Below the pieces are notes generated by a model, which was given only the letters and a program-made list of their open reading frames with translations, was not told the DNA's origin and ran no database searches. From contig OZ010794.1 in the NCBI GenBank assembly GCA_963932465.1, forward strand, positions 215,724,633 to 215,788,632: 64,000 nt of DNA, written 5' to 3'. The position numbers were made by a program, and so were the translations under genes. Source of the DNA: Maratus speciosus (Eukaryota > Arthropoda > Arachnida > Araneae > Salticidae). Numbering within the stretch: position 1 is the first letter of the stretch; each line of letters starts with the position of its first letter. Below, in pieces: positions 1 to 10,530 of the stretch.

Positions 1-54
1 AATTGGCGTCATAGAAAAATCACGCCAACTCACATGCGTATATGACATCTGTGC
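1..54. repeat. Right end of a GGCACAGATGTCATATACG-family MITE
   Basis: The window opens inside a repeat whose right end reads CGTATATGACATCTGTGC. The same terminus recurs, in either orientation, at about 113, 192, 1353, 1560, 8193 and 8751. Only the right half is present here. Confidence 0.6.
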
Positions 55-59
55 AAAAA

Positions 60-146
60 TTACTTCTGTTTCTTTATAAAAATGGGTAAATAGCTTTTTT
101 TATATTAAATTGTCGGCACAGATGTCATATACGCCCATATTGGCGC

Positions 147-182
<36 letters not shown>

Positions 183-330
183 CATCTGTGCCAAATTGTA
201 TACATATGGAAAAAATTGCTTGTGAGTATGAAGCAGTAAATAGCTTGCCAGAAAATACGTTGACAAACTTCTTTCTCGCCAAGAAACTTTTCTCCGAAGT
301 ATTGTACATAAGCAATGATTGCTAGAAATG
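60..330 (+). repeat. Dispersed repeat R1, copy a
   Basis: This segment shares an ordered series of blocks with 3725-4300 and 8100-9345. The blocks are an ACTTCTGTTTCTTTATA-like stretch, a GAAACAGTGAATAG-like stretch, a GAAAATACG-like stretch and a TCGCCAAG motif near the end. Weaker similarity continues to about 700. No coding potential is seen. The family is not one I recognise by name. Confidence 0.55.
113..192. mobile_element. Short MITE with a T-homopolymer core, inside R1 copy a
   Basis: Inverted ends (GGCACAGATGTCATATACG on the left, ACATCTGTGCC on the right) flank a GGCGCG block and a run of T of about 30 bases. It is the shortest member of the family also seen at 1353-1560 and 8193-8751. 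The open frame that crosses this homopolymer is not a gene. Confidence 0.6.
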
Positions 331-721
331 CATTTTTAATTATGATATGCGCTTTTATGTTTAACTACATTTATGCATAGTATACTGTGTGTATAAATGC
401 TACAGTTCATATGCAGGGCTACTCAAAAGAATTCGTAAGGGTTACTGAGTATGAGAGTAAATTGCTTAAAGGTGGTTTTTAAAGGAGTTATGCATTTTTA
501 CGCTGAACTGCATCTAGTTTCCTAAGAAATGTTTGTAGAATATAGATAAAATGATATACATGGTCACGCAAAGAATTGTATACATAACCGTCTATGGATA
601 AAAATATCGGGAAATGTGATTTCAGTAGTTTTAAGAGTAGTTTAAATTAAATTTTAGCTAAATAGTGGCGGTACTATTGGCTATGGACGGTAACTGCTGA
701 AATCAATTTTTAAATTTTTTT
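331..721. other. No gene; decayed R1-like sequence
   Basis: AT-rich sequence without a credible reading frame. The part near 630-700 weakly resembles R1 copies b and c. Confidence 0.5.
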
Positions 722-919
722 GGTACTTTTCGGTTAGCCGGGCACCAGTGTTATATACGCACGCATATGTGTATATGTATATATATATATATACACACAC
801 ATATAGATATCCACATATATATATATATAGGTATACACATATATATGTGTATAAATATATATGTATATACATATATGTGTGCGTATATAACACTGGCGCC
901 CGGCTAACCGAAAAGTACC
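722..919. mobile_element. Palindromic foldback MITE with a TA/CA microsatellite core
   Basis: The left end GGTACTTTTCGGTTAGCC is matched exactly by the inverted right end GGCTAACCGAAAAGTACC. The arms extend through an ATATAACACTGG-type block into a (TA)/(CA)-rich core, so the element is nearly one palindrome. The flanks ATTTTTTT and ATTTTTTA are consistent with an 8-bp target-site duplication differing at one position, as expected for hAT-type elements. The 63-70 codon frames on both strands are microsatellite translations, not genes. Confidence 0.8.
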
Positions 920-959
920 ATTTTTTATGCGTTTTCTAAAATGCTTACTTAGTTATCTT

Positions 960-1180
960 GGTACTTCTTAGTTATCCCGTCGACCAAATTACTGTCGCCA
1001 AATTGTAAGATTAATTGCTAATAATGGTTGCCATTAATTAATTAATTGTAAGATTAAATGCCAATAATGGCCAATAAAACCATTAATTCGACGTTTTTGT
1101 ATTTTTATTAATGTTTTACTATTGATTTGACGATTTATATAATTTGGCGAAATTGGTCGACGGGATATCTAAGAAGTAAC
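960..1180. mobile_element. hAT-like MITE, 221 bp, exact 8-bp TSD
   Basis: Left end GGTACTTCTTAGTTATCCCG and the inverted right end CGGGATATCTAAGAAGTAAC form the terminal repeats. Both flanks read GTTATCTT (952-959 and 1181-1188), an exact 8-bp target-site duplication. The interior has two related GTAAGATTAA...CCAATAATGG blocks and no ORF. The terminal seven bases GGTACTT are shared with the foldback element at 722-919. A half copy lies at 7258-7332. Confidence 0.85.
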
Positions 1181-1352
1181 GTTATCTTATTTACCTTATT
1201 TCCTTAAATAACGAAGTTTTGTTAAAGCATTCAGGATGTGTTGGAAGGTGTTTCATATTCTATGCTTAACGCGTGATTTTTCTTTCTTCTTTAGTCTTAT
1301 TTTACATTTATTTTATTCATAATTTTTTAGTCTTATACCTTTTTATAGAAAC

Positions 1353-1560
1353 TTTGGCACAGTTGTCATATACGTTATCATATATTGGCGCGATTTTTTT
1401 CCGACGCCAATTTGGCGAAAACATCAACACCATAAACAACAACATCCAGATTTCCATATCAAGCAAAATTATGACACTTTGGCCCCACTTAAGTACCCGT
1501 TGTGCATATGACATTGGCGTCAGAAAAAAATCGTGCCAATATGTGACATCTGTGCCGAAA
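1353..1560. mobile_element. MITE with about 60-bp inverted repeats (GGCACAG family)
   Basis: The left arm (TTTGGCACAGTTGTCATATA, then ATATTGGCGCGATTTTTTTC and GACGCCAAT) is mirrored by a right arm ending GACATCTGTGCCGAAA. The two frames over this element on opposite strands overlap the palindrome and carry no protein signature. Confidence 0.75.
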
Positions 1561-1598
1561 CTTTAATATTTAATGTTTAAACTTTTCGCTCCACTCCA

Positions 1599-1683
1599 CA
1601 TCATTTGTCTGAGCAGTGGCAAACTCTTTAAAATCCTAATGTGTTAGATTTTAAAGAGTTTGCCACTGCTCAGACAAATGATG
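1599..1683. repeat. Perfect-looking hairpin at the 5' edge of the Gypsy fragment
   Basis: About 40 bp at 1599-1639 is the reverse complement of 1644-1683, with a four-base loop and one indel near the loop. The right arm is the first legible integrase-side coding sequence, so the left arm is an inverted copy of the truncated element's own first bases. This is a snap-back type junction. Confidence 0.85.
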
Positions 1684-2939
1684 AAGAGCTAAAACAACTT
1701 CTCGAATTTGACACCACTTCATTAAAATTAGAAAAACATTATTTTCCACTCGAAGATGTACATTTATATTGCGATATGTCACAAAAACATCCTCGACCAT
1801 TTGTTCCTAAAAGTATGCGACAATCAGTTTTTTCAACCTTACATTATTTCTCGCATCCTGGTATCTCAGCTTCATTAGATTTAATTTCTAAACGATTTGT
1901 ATGGCCTCGCATGCGTAAGGACATAAAATCTATGGTTCGCAGCTGTACGAAATGTCAAAAAGCTAAAATCTTTCAACACACCAAATCACCAATTGGTACA
2001 TTCTCTGAACCTGATGCTCGTTTTGCCCATATTCATATTGATTTTATCGGACCTTTACCATCATCCGATGGCAATCAGTATTGCATGACCATCATTGATA
2101 GGTTCACGAGATGGCCCGAAGTTATACCCACATCTGATATGACTGCAGAAACAACTGCTCGTACATTGATACACAGTTGGATCTCCAGATTTGGAACCCC
2201 TGTTACCATCACTACTGATCAGGGTAGAAATTTTGAGTCCACTCTTTTCAAAGAGCTTACAGATAGATTAGGATGTAAACGCATCAGAACTACAGCATAC
2301 CATCCACAGTCTAACGGTTTTATTGAACGATTCCATCGCCATCTTAAGAGTTCTCTTAAAGCTCACAATCAAATTCAATGGACTGAAATCCTCCCCATTG
2401 TCTTACTTGGTTTACGCACTGCTCTTAAAAATGATATCCAAGCGACCTGTGCTCAACTTGTTTATGGCACAAATATCAGACTACCCTCTGATCTCATAAA
2501 CACTGAAACTATAAATCAACCACCTACTCTTACATACGTCACTGAGTTAACTGAAAAAATGAGAAAGTTAAATCCCATTGCCACTGCAATGCACGGCAAT
2601 CCTAAAATTTATGTCAATCCCTCATTAAAAACCTGTTCACACGTGTTTCTTAGATCAGATAAAGTCAATCCTCCCTTATCACCCCCTTATACAGGACCTC
2701 ATCGAGTGATTGACAGGTCTGAGAAAACGTTTGACTTGGAATTAAACGGGAAGCGCTGTACTGTATCTATTGATCGCATTAAACCTGCGTATCAATTAGC
2801 AGATTCTATTTCACCTTCCCAACCTCAAAAACAAAATGAGCCCATAAATATTCCAACTACTCCTGTTGAACACCCTACCACCAAATCTGGTCGTAAAGTT
2901 CGTTTTCCGAAACATCTCGTTACGGATTATATTGTTTAA
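1644..2939 (+). CDS. Ty3/Gypsy-type integrase (3' part of pol), 5'-truncated
   Basis: The open frame runs about 430 codons to a TAA at 2937-2939. It has a zinc-binding H-H-C-C module (His about 68 and 72, then the CTKCQKAK cysteines at about 102 and 105). The catalytic core has Asp in [11 protein letters not shown] (about 134), Asp in [10 protein letters not shown] (about 193) and Glu in [11 protein letters not shown] (about 229), giving DD35E spacing. A C-terminal GPY/F-like module contains [11 protein letters not shown]. This is the integrase of an LTR retrotransposon; its family role is cDNA insertion into the host genome. Protease, reverse transcriptase and RNase H are absent upstream. 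No ATG opens the frame: the first in-frame start-like codon is GTG at 1641, inside the hairpin loop, so the fragment has no native start. No stop or frameshift is visible, so it is probably a young insertion. An LTR-like tail follows at about 3111-3390. Confidence 0.92.
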   Translation, partial: LDFKEFATAQTNDEELKQLLEFDTTSLKLEKHYFPLEDVHLYCDMSQKHPRPFVPKSMRQSVFSTLHYFSHPGISASLDLISKRFVWPRMRKDIKSMVRSCTKCQKAKIFQHTKSPIGTFSEPDARFAHIHIDFIGPLPSSDGNQYCMTIIDRFTRWPEVIPTSDMTAETTARTLIHSWISRFGTPVTITTDQGRNFESTLFKELTDRLGCKRIRTTAYHPQSNGFIERFHRHLKSSLKAHNQIQWTEILPIVLLGLRTALKNDIQATCAQLVYGTNIRLPSDLINTETINQPPTLTYVTELTEKMRKLNPIATAMHGNPKIYVNPSLKTCSHVFLRSDKVNPPLSPPYTGPHRVIDRSEKTFDLELNGKRCTVSIDRIKPAYQLADSISPSQPQKQNEPINIPTTPVEHPTTKSGRKVRFPKHLVTDYIV

Positions 2940-3110
2940 AACATTTGATGTATATAGTGTGCATACTATTTCCTTCTCAAAAGTATTGTTTTTCATGTAA
3001 TGCATAATATATTCTCTATTTTTTTTTTGCATCATATGTACTTTAATTTTACTCAAGACCTTTCTTATGTATCTTATTAATTGCTACCTTTTTGTAATCG
3101 CGACTTCGTC

Positions 3111-3390
3111 ACTGGGGGCATACTCTGTAGCCGTCTGCTATTTCTCTCTCTCTCGCACGCGAGGAGCCAGCCAATAGCAATGAGGCGCATTTCCTCCCCC
3201 CGCGTTTTCTGCGGAGAGCTTTTGAAGTCACGTGACGCAGTAACATTCGAACTCTGCAGAGAGCGGCAGATATTCTTTCAGTGACGATGGCGAATATTTG
3301 ACTATGTGTTGTTGTGTTAATAAAGTTTATTTTTCTACAAAACCTTCTGATTATTTGAGTCACCGAGATATTTTTATCATCTCCCTTCAA
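3111..3390 (+). repeat. Probable 3' LTR (or its U3-R part) of the Gypsy fragment
   Basis: A polypurine-like ACTGGGGGCA (3111-3120) precedes TGTAGCC at 3126. A GC-richer, CpG-containing stretch follows, and then an AATAAA signal at 3319-3324. This order (stop codon, polypurine tract, promoter-like block, polyadenylation signal) fits a 3' LTR. I cannot fix its boundaries because no 5' LTR lies in the window. Confidence 0.5.
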
Positions 3391-3404
3391 TGCATTCTCT
3401 AAAT

Positions 3405-3487
3405 ATGTATAAATATACATATATATGTATATATAGGTATACATACATATGTATATATAACACTGGCGCCCGGCTTACCGAAAAACC
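3405..3487. repeat. Relic of the 722-919 foldback family
   Basis: A TA-rich microsatellite runs into TATATAACACTGGCGCCCGG and then CTTACCGAAAA, closely matching the right arm of the element at 722-919. No matching left arm is visible. Confidence 0.55.
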
Positions 3488-3724
3488 ATTGTCGATACTA
3501 AAGTGAGCATTTAAAAAATATAACATTTGAAAATTCTAGACTTTCACGAACTATTTCATCAAATCACAAATATAAACTTAAAATAAGTGAACAAATAACT
3601 GCTATAAAATAAAGCAATAAAATAAAACTCATATTAAACTGCTGGTATAAAATTACAAATATCTTTTAGCATTTTGAAATAATTGGCGCATTAGAATACA
3701 TTTTGGCATGGTGTCCGTATAACG

Positions 3725-4300
3725 GAAAAATATCGAGATTTGTTGTCAAATCATATAAACAGCTATGAAAACAAATTTGATGAGCGTTTTTGTTTGTTTT
3801 ATATGTATATTATTGATGTTTTTATGTACAAATTACATCTGTTTCTGTATAAAATTAGAGAAACGGCTTTTTTATGTTAAATAACTCGTATAAATATCGA
3901 AAAAAATGTGTGTGTATATAAAATGAAACAGTGAATAGGTTTCCGGAAAATATGTTACCAAATTTCCTTTTTCGCCAAGGCACCTATACTGGAAAGGTAC
4001 CTGAAGCACATTAAAATCGCGCAGTTAGGAGCTCACACAGTACACCGTTGTCTTTTGGCGGTTATTTTATTAGTAGCATCGGGAGGAAGATGTAAAGATG
4101 TACTTTAAATTCTCACCCATAGATTTCGAAAAAATATCTTAAAAGAGTGGAGTTTAAATTAAATTTCGGTGACCTCCATTATGAAAGATTAATGGTTTTA
4201 AATGGGAATTTCGCCAAATTAGCCAGCTATCGCCAAGTTGGCTAACATTTGGCGCTACTGTGGTAACCCTGCATTAATATTTTTCAACAATTACTCATTT
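3725..4300 (+). repeat. Dispersed repeat R1, copy b, ending in a TTCGCCAA-rich block
   Basis: It matches R1 copies a and c, including GCTATGAAAACAAA, GAAACAGTGAATAG and TCGCCAAGGC. It ends in a block at 4196-4280 rich in CGCCAA/TTGGCG words, followed by GTGGTAACCCTGC. It lacks the MITE present in copy c, so it serves as an empty-site reference. Confidence 0.6.
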
Positions 4301-4545
4301 CAATGAGGCGGTCCTACCGGAATAGTGACGGACACACAGAGACTTGGATTTTATATAAATAGATAGATGCAGACTCTCCATTGACCTATTTATGCATAGT
4401 AATACCTGTACTAAGCGGAATCTTGCCTTAAAAAAATCCAAAGTTCTTTGGAAAATTTCTAATTCAAAATTATTATATTGCCCCTTATCATTTCGTTTTA
4501 AAGGGTTTCATTGTTAAAATTAAAACTTGCATTTAATCAGTAATA
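4301..4545. other. No feature seen
   Basis: AT-rich spacer with no recognisable gene or repeat boundary. Confidence 0.4.
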
Positions 4546-5376
4546 CAGTCGTTCCCGTTTAAACGATTATTTTTGGTTCCAGAAATAATATTCGATTAAG
4601 CAGGGTTTTTGATTTAACGGGGAATCATAACTGTAATATGCGTAATAAAAAGGGAAAATACCCATCTACGGTATGTTTAATTAACAAAATAATAAATCGT
4701 TAATAGAATAACATAAACTAAAATAAATACGAATGCTAATATAAAGTAAATACTTATTAATTTAACGTCAGTATATTCATTTATATGGTTTACATCACAC
4801 TTAATGTTGCTCGTTTGAGTTTGGTCAAAACTTTGCTACTTCTAATTTATGTTACTTATACTGCCTTTAAAAAATCGTTTAAAGTGGTTTGTTTAAGTGA
4901 AATTTTAAAAGAGTAAATATAGAGTTATTTTTCGAATGAGTGCAATATATCACAACGACCATCTCGAGTCTCGAAGTGACGACGCATTGCCATTAAAGCC
5001 TGATTAACAGCAAGAAGCGATGGTGGTGAGATCAAGGTGGGGAAATCATTTGACCTGTCCATTATATACCTGCCGACCAAAATCATTGCAGGAAGAACTG
5101 AAAACTTGTTTTCAGCGTAAAGGAACAGGAAATGACAAAAGGTGGAAGGAAATTCTAGCTGAAACGGGCTTTCTGCGCCTATTTTCAAACATCGGTCACA
5201 CAGTTCTTATTCGATTAAGCGGGGATGTTCCTAAAAGTTATTTGGTTTAAGCGGGTAATAACATAGAACCAATTAAAATAACATAGAACCAATAGGAATA
5301 AATTCGGTTCCGGAGAATTCTATTCGAATAAGCGGGGTATTCGATTATCCGTGACCCGATCAAGTGGGGAGGACTA
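4546..5376 (-). mobile_element. Decayed pogo/Tigger-like element
   Basis: The left end CAGTCGTTCCCGTTTAAACG follows a TA dinucleotide. The right end, read inverted, starts TAGTCCTCCCCACTTGATCG and matches imperfectly. Subterminal words such as TTCGATTAAGCGGGG recur inside both ends. The interior holds a short remnant of transposase C-terminus on the minus strand. Size and termini fit a deleted Tigger. Confidence 0.65.
4925..5188 (-). pseudogene. Remnant of Tigger/pogo transposase C-terminal region
   Basis: An 87-codon frame includes the stretch NQALMAMRRHFETRDGR followed by ILHSFEK. This resembles the helical C-terminal tail of Tigger-type transposases (alternating Ala/Leu with a basic patch, then an acidic-aromatic end). 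The catalytic DDE core is absent. The call rests mainly on position inside a Tigger-like inverted-repeat pair; on its own the peptide is weak evidence. No native start codon is implied. Confidence 0.4.
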
Positions 5377-5445
5377 TTATACATATGCACAAGTATTACA
5401 CCTATAATTCATTAATGATGCAATACTATGATCACTAATTAATTA

Positions 5446-5609
5446 CAGTAAAACCTGTAAAAATGAAATCCATGTATAACATAATCCTGCCTTAAACGGA
5501 GAATTTTATATTCCCAAATACAAAATATTACACAATTACACCTAGTAAAACCTGTCTAAAACAGAATTTGTTTTCGTACCTAGTGATCTCGTATTAACCG
5601 GTTTTATTG
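5446..5609. mobile_element. Short Tigger-type MITE (TA-flanked)
   Basis: CAGTAAAACCTGTAAAA follows TA at the left. The right end is CGGTTTTATTG followed by TA, its imperfect inverse. Length 164 bp, no ORF. A second internal CTAGTAAAACCTGTCTAAA block suggests an internal duplication. Confidence 0.6.
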
Positions 5610-7257
5610 TAATATACAGTGGTACTGTGCAGTGTTACTGATTAATTAATTCTGTAAAACTTAAATAATATATCTTTACTATCTCTAAACATGATTTAAG
5701 TATAAGAAATAGTGTACTTTATAAAAAAGAAACGTCTTAACATGTTTGGTTTTACTGTACTAAAACAATTGCCTGCCGAGACGAAAGGAAAGGTTGAAAT
5801 AATTACTGCCACTTTCATTACATCAATAAATGTTTTTCTTTTAATGTTCTACATTTATCAGTAAAATAATAGGAATTAATAAAAATTCAAATTTGTTATC
5901 TGGAAGCTAAATTATAAGATCCAAAAATCCGCCTGTTTTTTTTTTTTTTGTTTTTTTTTGTTGTTTTTTTTTTTAATGTATGGCTGGAAAAAAGGTTGTC
6001 AGTTTGTATTTTTTTCTTCTTTTTTTAAACAGGAATTTGCACATTTTGAAAATCTTATTAAAATTTGTTTTAATTCTTTTATTGCTCACAAAAAAAAAAT
6101 AAGTTAGAAGAATTATCATTTAGAAGAAGTTTTTTCCATTTATTTTGAATGCGCATTTGAAATACTTTATAACAAATCACTTTTTTTTGGTGGGGGGGGG
6201 GGGTTAGAATATTTTAATGTATTTTCAACTGGTATATTCATCAGGATAATGTACAATATATCAGCTATCTCAGATTTATATCACAGAAAATCAAAGAAAG
6301 CAGATGTTACACTAATTTGCATAATGAGAAATTATTATTATTATTATTATTAATATTTATAAAAGAAAAAAAATAATATTAACATTAATTGAAATTGAGA
6401 TACGATGAATAACCCTATCTAAAAGTGTAACTAAAGTGTACTAAACGTTTAATTGAGATTCGTTGTATAGTGAGATCTATCGCTATGCGTGCGTTTCATA
6501 AAATGTAAATTTATTTAAAAAATCGATTACTTCCAGTTTAATTTTGTAATTAAATCATTACAAATTAATAAAATTTACAAGTTTATGTAACAGAAACTGT
6601 TTAGAAAAAAAGAATGCATTTAGAGGAAATGAAACATGCTTGTTATTACGAAGATATAAATTTTTTTCAAATTCAGATAAAATTTAATAGCATATAAAGC
6701 AAATTATACTACATTAACAGTTTGCAAACATTATTCTAAGCAACACGGAACACACACCTGTATTCCTGAAAACTGGTATTTCGTTACATACTTTCAGATG
6801 TTGTCTGGAATTAACTAGACAATCGTTTTCGAAAGCTATTAGTCAACTAGTTTTAAACGCCCATTCACGCCTCATAAAAGACAGTGGACAGCCGTTTCAA
6901 TCATTCAGTGTCAGAAAGAAGGGGAAAGAACTAAATCCCTTAGCACTTTTCAACTACAAAATCACATAACCCCTTCTACCTTTGCGAACAAGTTCTTTTT
7001 TCCTATCCAAGGCCTTTTTAAGGTACATTTTTATAATCTAGTGAAACGCTCAATGGGTTAAATATGTATATATAAACCAGTATAATACTTATTCTGTTTT
7101 ATTTTCTTAGTCATTTATATCATTTGGCAAAAAATCTCACTTTCTTAACCCCGAATTGCGAGTTTTTTACAAAAGCGCCAAAGTTCATATGACTGCGAAG
7201 TATCATGAAAAGCATTAAATGCATGGTAATAAGGTACTTAGAATGCGACATTTACGA
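5610..7257. other. AT-rich sequence with homopolymers, no gene seen
   Basis: Contains T-rich tracts (about 5936-5973), a G run near 6191 and an (ATT)n run near 6333-6352. No credible coding frame or inverted-repeat element was found. Confidence 0.5.
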
Positions 7258-7332
7258 TCAACCATTATTGGCATTTAGACTTATAGTTTAGCGATAGATT
7301 TTTGGTCGACGGGATAACAAAGTAGTACCAAA
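7258..7332 (-). repeat. Half copy of the 960-1180 MITE family
   Basis: Reads CAACCATTATTGGCATTTAG and ends GGTCGACGGGATAAC...AGTAGTACC. This is the reverse complement of the left 70 bp of the element at 960-1180. Its other terminus is missing. Confidence 0.65.
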
Positions 7333-8090
7333 TACTGTACTGCAATTTAGCTTCAATTTAACCTAATCGTCTCTATTCTACTATTTTAAGATTTTTAACT
7401 TCTAATCATCGCACATTTTCAATTTTTATACCGTCGTATTGGGGAGAAAAAGCAGTTTAAATGCAATTTGTTTGAAAACTGCATCTCAAATTATTTTTGA
7501 AATATTAATTTTTTTGTAGTTTTTAGCGCCATTTGTTTAATTTTGGCAAGTCAAGTACTCCATTTCTGTAGAAATTAGGGGGGGGGTATAGTAGGAAAAT
7601 AGTTATTGTACCTTTTTGTTGCATTTTCCCCTTAACAATTTTTAAAAATATAATTAAAATATGTGCTATTTTGAAAAAAATATAAATGAATGATTTCTGA
7701 TAAAATATGGATAATAAACAAAATTTAAATTTAAGTATCTTTATCAATATTACAAACAAATGAGGGTATATGAATCATGAGATAGCCGATTTTTTTTGTA
7801 GAGTTTCTTGAATGAGGATATCTCTTTTTTTGGATTTGTGTATTATTCAGCGATAGTGACGTCCTATGCGCAGTTTATTGTAGAAGTTGTTTAAGACTGG
7901 ATCATAAATGAAGAATTCTTCAACGGATGCTGTTCACGTCATTCTGTACAAAATAAAAGCGTGTGTTTTAAGTTTTAAAACCGAAATATGTTTTGTCCTC
8001 TCTATATTTATATATTTTGTTTTTCGTCGGGGGTGACACTAAATTATGAAAAAAACAGGCTTCTCGTTTTCTATATATTTTTTCAATCTT
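7333..8090. other. No gene seen
   Basis: AT-rich. The 78-codon minus-strand frame at 7523-7759 crosses homopolymers and has no domain-like features. Confidence 0.5.
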
Positions 8091-8192
8091 TGTGCAGTTT
8101 CGGCCTCAAAAAGTGAGATTTGTTGCAAAAAGATATAAATAGCTATGAAAACAAACCTGATGAACTTTTATGCTTATTTTTACAAGTAAATA

Positions 8193-8751
8193 TGGCACAG
8201 ATGTCATATACGCACCGAGGTACCTAATTGGTGCCAAAGTGGCGTTACTTTTCCTGACATGGTAACTAGTGGCGTCTCGTGACTGTCATATTTTGGGGCA
8301 CCAAATGCATGGCGGACAGTATTATTATTTTCTTACCATTATTTTTTTTTAACAAATCGTTACCTTTTTTAATGGTCGAATATTACGCCAAAAAATATGG
8401 CAAAGATTCTTTTAAAGCAATAGTGTTAAGAGAAGAATAAATTTGGCAGCCCCCCATTTAGTGCCCCCCCCCCCCCAAAAAAAAAATGCCAGTCAAGAGC
8501 CACCACTGATGTAGCAATATATAACGTTATTATAAATTGTTTTGTTCTATAATTGTATCACTTACTGATTGTTATTTCCTTTTAAAAATAATAGAAAAAG
8601 TTTTGTTTATCACTTTATTTTGTTTTTATATCGAAATAAAAAATTACGTGCTATTATAGCACGCTATATGTAACTGGTATTCGAAAATGACGTTTTCGAC
8701 AAATTGGCATAAAATATCATGCCAAAAATCACGTATATGGCATCTGTGCCA
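8193..8751. mobile_element. GGCACAG-family MITE with exact TAAATA TSD, itself interrupted
   Basis: TGGCACAGATGTCATATACG at the left is inverted at the right as CGTATATGGCATCTGTGCCA. Both flanks read TAAATA (8187-8192 and 8752-8757). R1 copy b lacks this insertion. A second MITE (8267-8508) sits inside it. Confidence 0.8.
8267..8508. mobile_element. hAT-like MITE (CAGTGGTGGCTCTTGACTGG ends)
   Basis: The left end TAGTGGCGTCTCGTGACTG matches the inverse of the right end, which reads CAGTGGTGGCTCTTGACTGG. Both arms then carry a G-rich TTTTGGGG...GCAC(C/T)AAATG block. CAGTGGCG-type termini are typical of hAT elements; the 8-bp flanks are degenerate. Confidence 0.7.
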
Positions 8752-9345
8752 TAAATATAATCATTTTATTTATCTATATAATATCATTGCTTTTTATGTA
8801 CAATTTACTTTTGTTTGTATATAAAAATAGGTAAGTGGCTTGTTAACACAATAAATCTTTTAAAAATTGTTTGAGTATATGAAACAATGAATAAGTTGCA
8901 CGAAAATACGCATACAAAGCTTACTTGTCTCGCCAAGCCCATTTTCTCTACCTCGCCCCTGATACAGGAAAAGTACCAATTTCTTTTTTAAAGACTAAAA
9001 AGAAATTAATATAAATGAAAATTGTTTTTTTTTAAATCATGCTTTCATTAAAATTCACAAAAATTTAGAAAATTGTTTTTACATTTTTTAAATGCACTGA
9101 ATTGTACAAAAGTCTTGAAAAAAACCTTAAACGCACGGAGTTTAAATTTAATTCGGTAAGTTCAATTATGGAAGATAAATCGATTTAAATGGGAATTTTG
9201 CCAAATTAGCCAGTTATCTCCAAGTTGGCTTCATATATAGAAACATTTTGTTGCCAAATTTGGCGATATTTCGCCAGGTTGGCCAAAGTTTGGCGATATC
9301 GTGGTAACCCTGCCATTAGTACTTTTCAACAAATACTCATTGTTG

Positions 9346-10180
9346 AAGCTAATACTGATTTATCTATAGAAAATCAAGCGTAACCATTAAGTAACCTCCC
9401 CCCCCCCCCCCAACACACACACACCATTGTTCCCTTAGCGATCGAATTTTAAAAATCAATGTCCAATTCATATATTGTCCTCAGGAATACATATATATTC
9501 CAAATTTCAAAACACTATGTCAACAGGAAGTGGATGAAAAATGAATCACAAGATTTGAGTGCCATAGACAAATATAATTGTAAGTTAAAAGAAAGCATGT
9601 GAAAAAATAAAGAAAATAAGAAGAAATGATGCTATAAAGCTAAATATTTTATTAAACTTCATATAATTGTTTCTAATTTTTACACGCGAAATATAAAATA
9701 TGCTTTTGGCGATTAAAAATTGAGAGATTATCGAGAGAGCTATTGAGAGATTATCGCAAAATCTCAAATCAAAGTTTTTATGCCGCTTTTCTTTTAAATG
9801 GAAAAACAAACAGATTTCTTTTCCTGTTTGATTAAGTTTAAATATGTTTTATGATGGCACTTCAATATTACTGCGCGAATATTTTTTTTTTTTTTATTTG
9901 CTCCATGTGTTCAAACCAGTTGTCTACGAAAACATCCGCCGGTGAAAGTGACGCACACTAAATTTCTATGACGTATGGAGATAAATTGTGCTTTTTTATC
10001 AGTTTTTTTAATATAATTTTTAAACGGTTAGGAACTTATTTTTCATAGTAAGTGCATTCAGTTGGCGACCCTCATAGGTACCTTCTGGTGCAATCAGAAA
10101 CGAAATCCGAAAAATATTTTTTGAGATATGCTTGACGAAAGGTTTTTATTAGGCTTTTGTTTTAGTAAGACATGGCGTTA
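9346..10180. other. No gene seen
   Basis: Contains a C run near 9399-9412 followed by CA repeats, and T tracts near 9884. The 74-codon minus-strand frame at 9585-9809 has no supporting feature. Confidence 0.45.
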
Positions 10181-10182
10181 AT

Positions 10183-10523
10183 ATGCATCCTAGCTGTACG
10201 TTCACGGATAGTAATATTACGCTGAGTATTAGCCTTCGTTTCGCTCAGACAATTAACCATCCTGTCAAATTCCAAGCTTCTTGTTTAACAGTCTACCACC
10301 TCTCTGGTGTTAGTGGTACCAGCATAAAATGCCGAAACAGAGTTAACCCGAGAGTAGTCGCGACATTTTTTAGAACGTTAGTAGTCGCGTTCGGTCCATT
10401 TGCCGCCGTTACCAGCAGGCCGAAAACGAAGGGGAAACTTGCCGGTGTTATCAGATGATCGAAAACGGATAACGTAGGGTGAAAATAATGACTGAACTTT
10501 AAAAGATTACAGCAATTATTCAT
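10183..10523. other. Compositionally distinct, GC-richer block; function unknown
   Basis: About 340 bp with noticeably more GC and CpG than its surroundings. It is open on both strands (91 codons plus, 76 codons minus). Internal repeats GAGTAGTCGCGAC and TTAGTAGTCGCGTTCGG are seen. No homologous domain is recognised and there is no second exon or splice pattern I would defend. It may be a fragment of another repeat or a diverged exon. Confidence 0.3.
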
Positions 10524-10530
10524 TTTACAA

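Larger units (their letters stand above)
8100..9345 (+). repeat. Dispersed repeat R1, copy c, interrupted by nested MITEs
   Basis: Blocks matching R1 copy b (GCTATGAAAACAAA, TATGAAACAATGAATAAG, TCGCCAAGCCC, GGAGTTTAAATTTAATTCGG) occur in the same order. They are separated by the MITE at 8193-8751. The copy ends in a CGCCAA/TTGGCG-rich block (9190-9305) and GTGGTAACCCTGCC, as in copy b. Confidence 0.6.

Noticed and set aside
110..325. 71-codon plus-strand frame
   Set aside because: Crosses a 30-base T homopolymer and lies in a repeat; no protein features.
888..905. CTGGCGCCCGG as a retroviral-type primer-binding site next to an LTR end
   Set aside because: The same sequence is mirrored in the left arm of the 722-919 palindrome and recurs at 3455-3475, so it is part of a foldback element terminus. 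No LTR end is needed to explain it.
681..939. Overlapping Tyr/Ile-rich frames on both strands
   Set aside because: Translations of a TA/CA microsatellite in a palindrome.
1641..1643. GTG as the start codon of the integrase frame
   Set aside because: GTG is not a usual eukaryotic start, it lies in the loop of the inverted joint, and the upstream pol domains are missing. It is a truncation edge.
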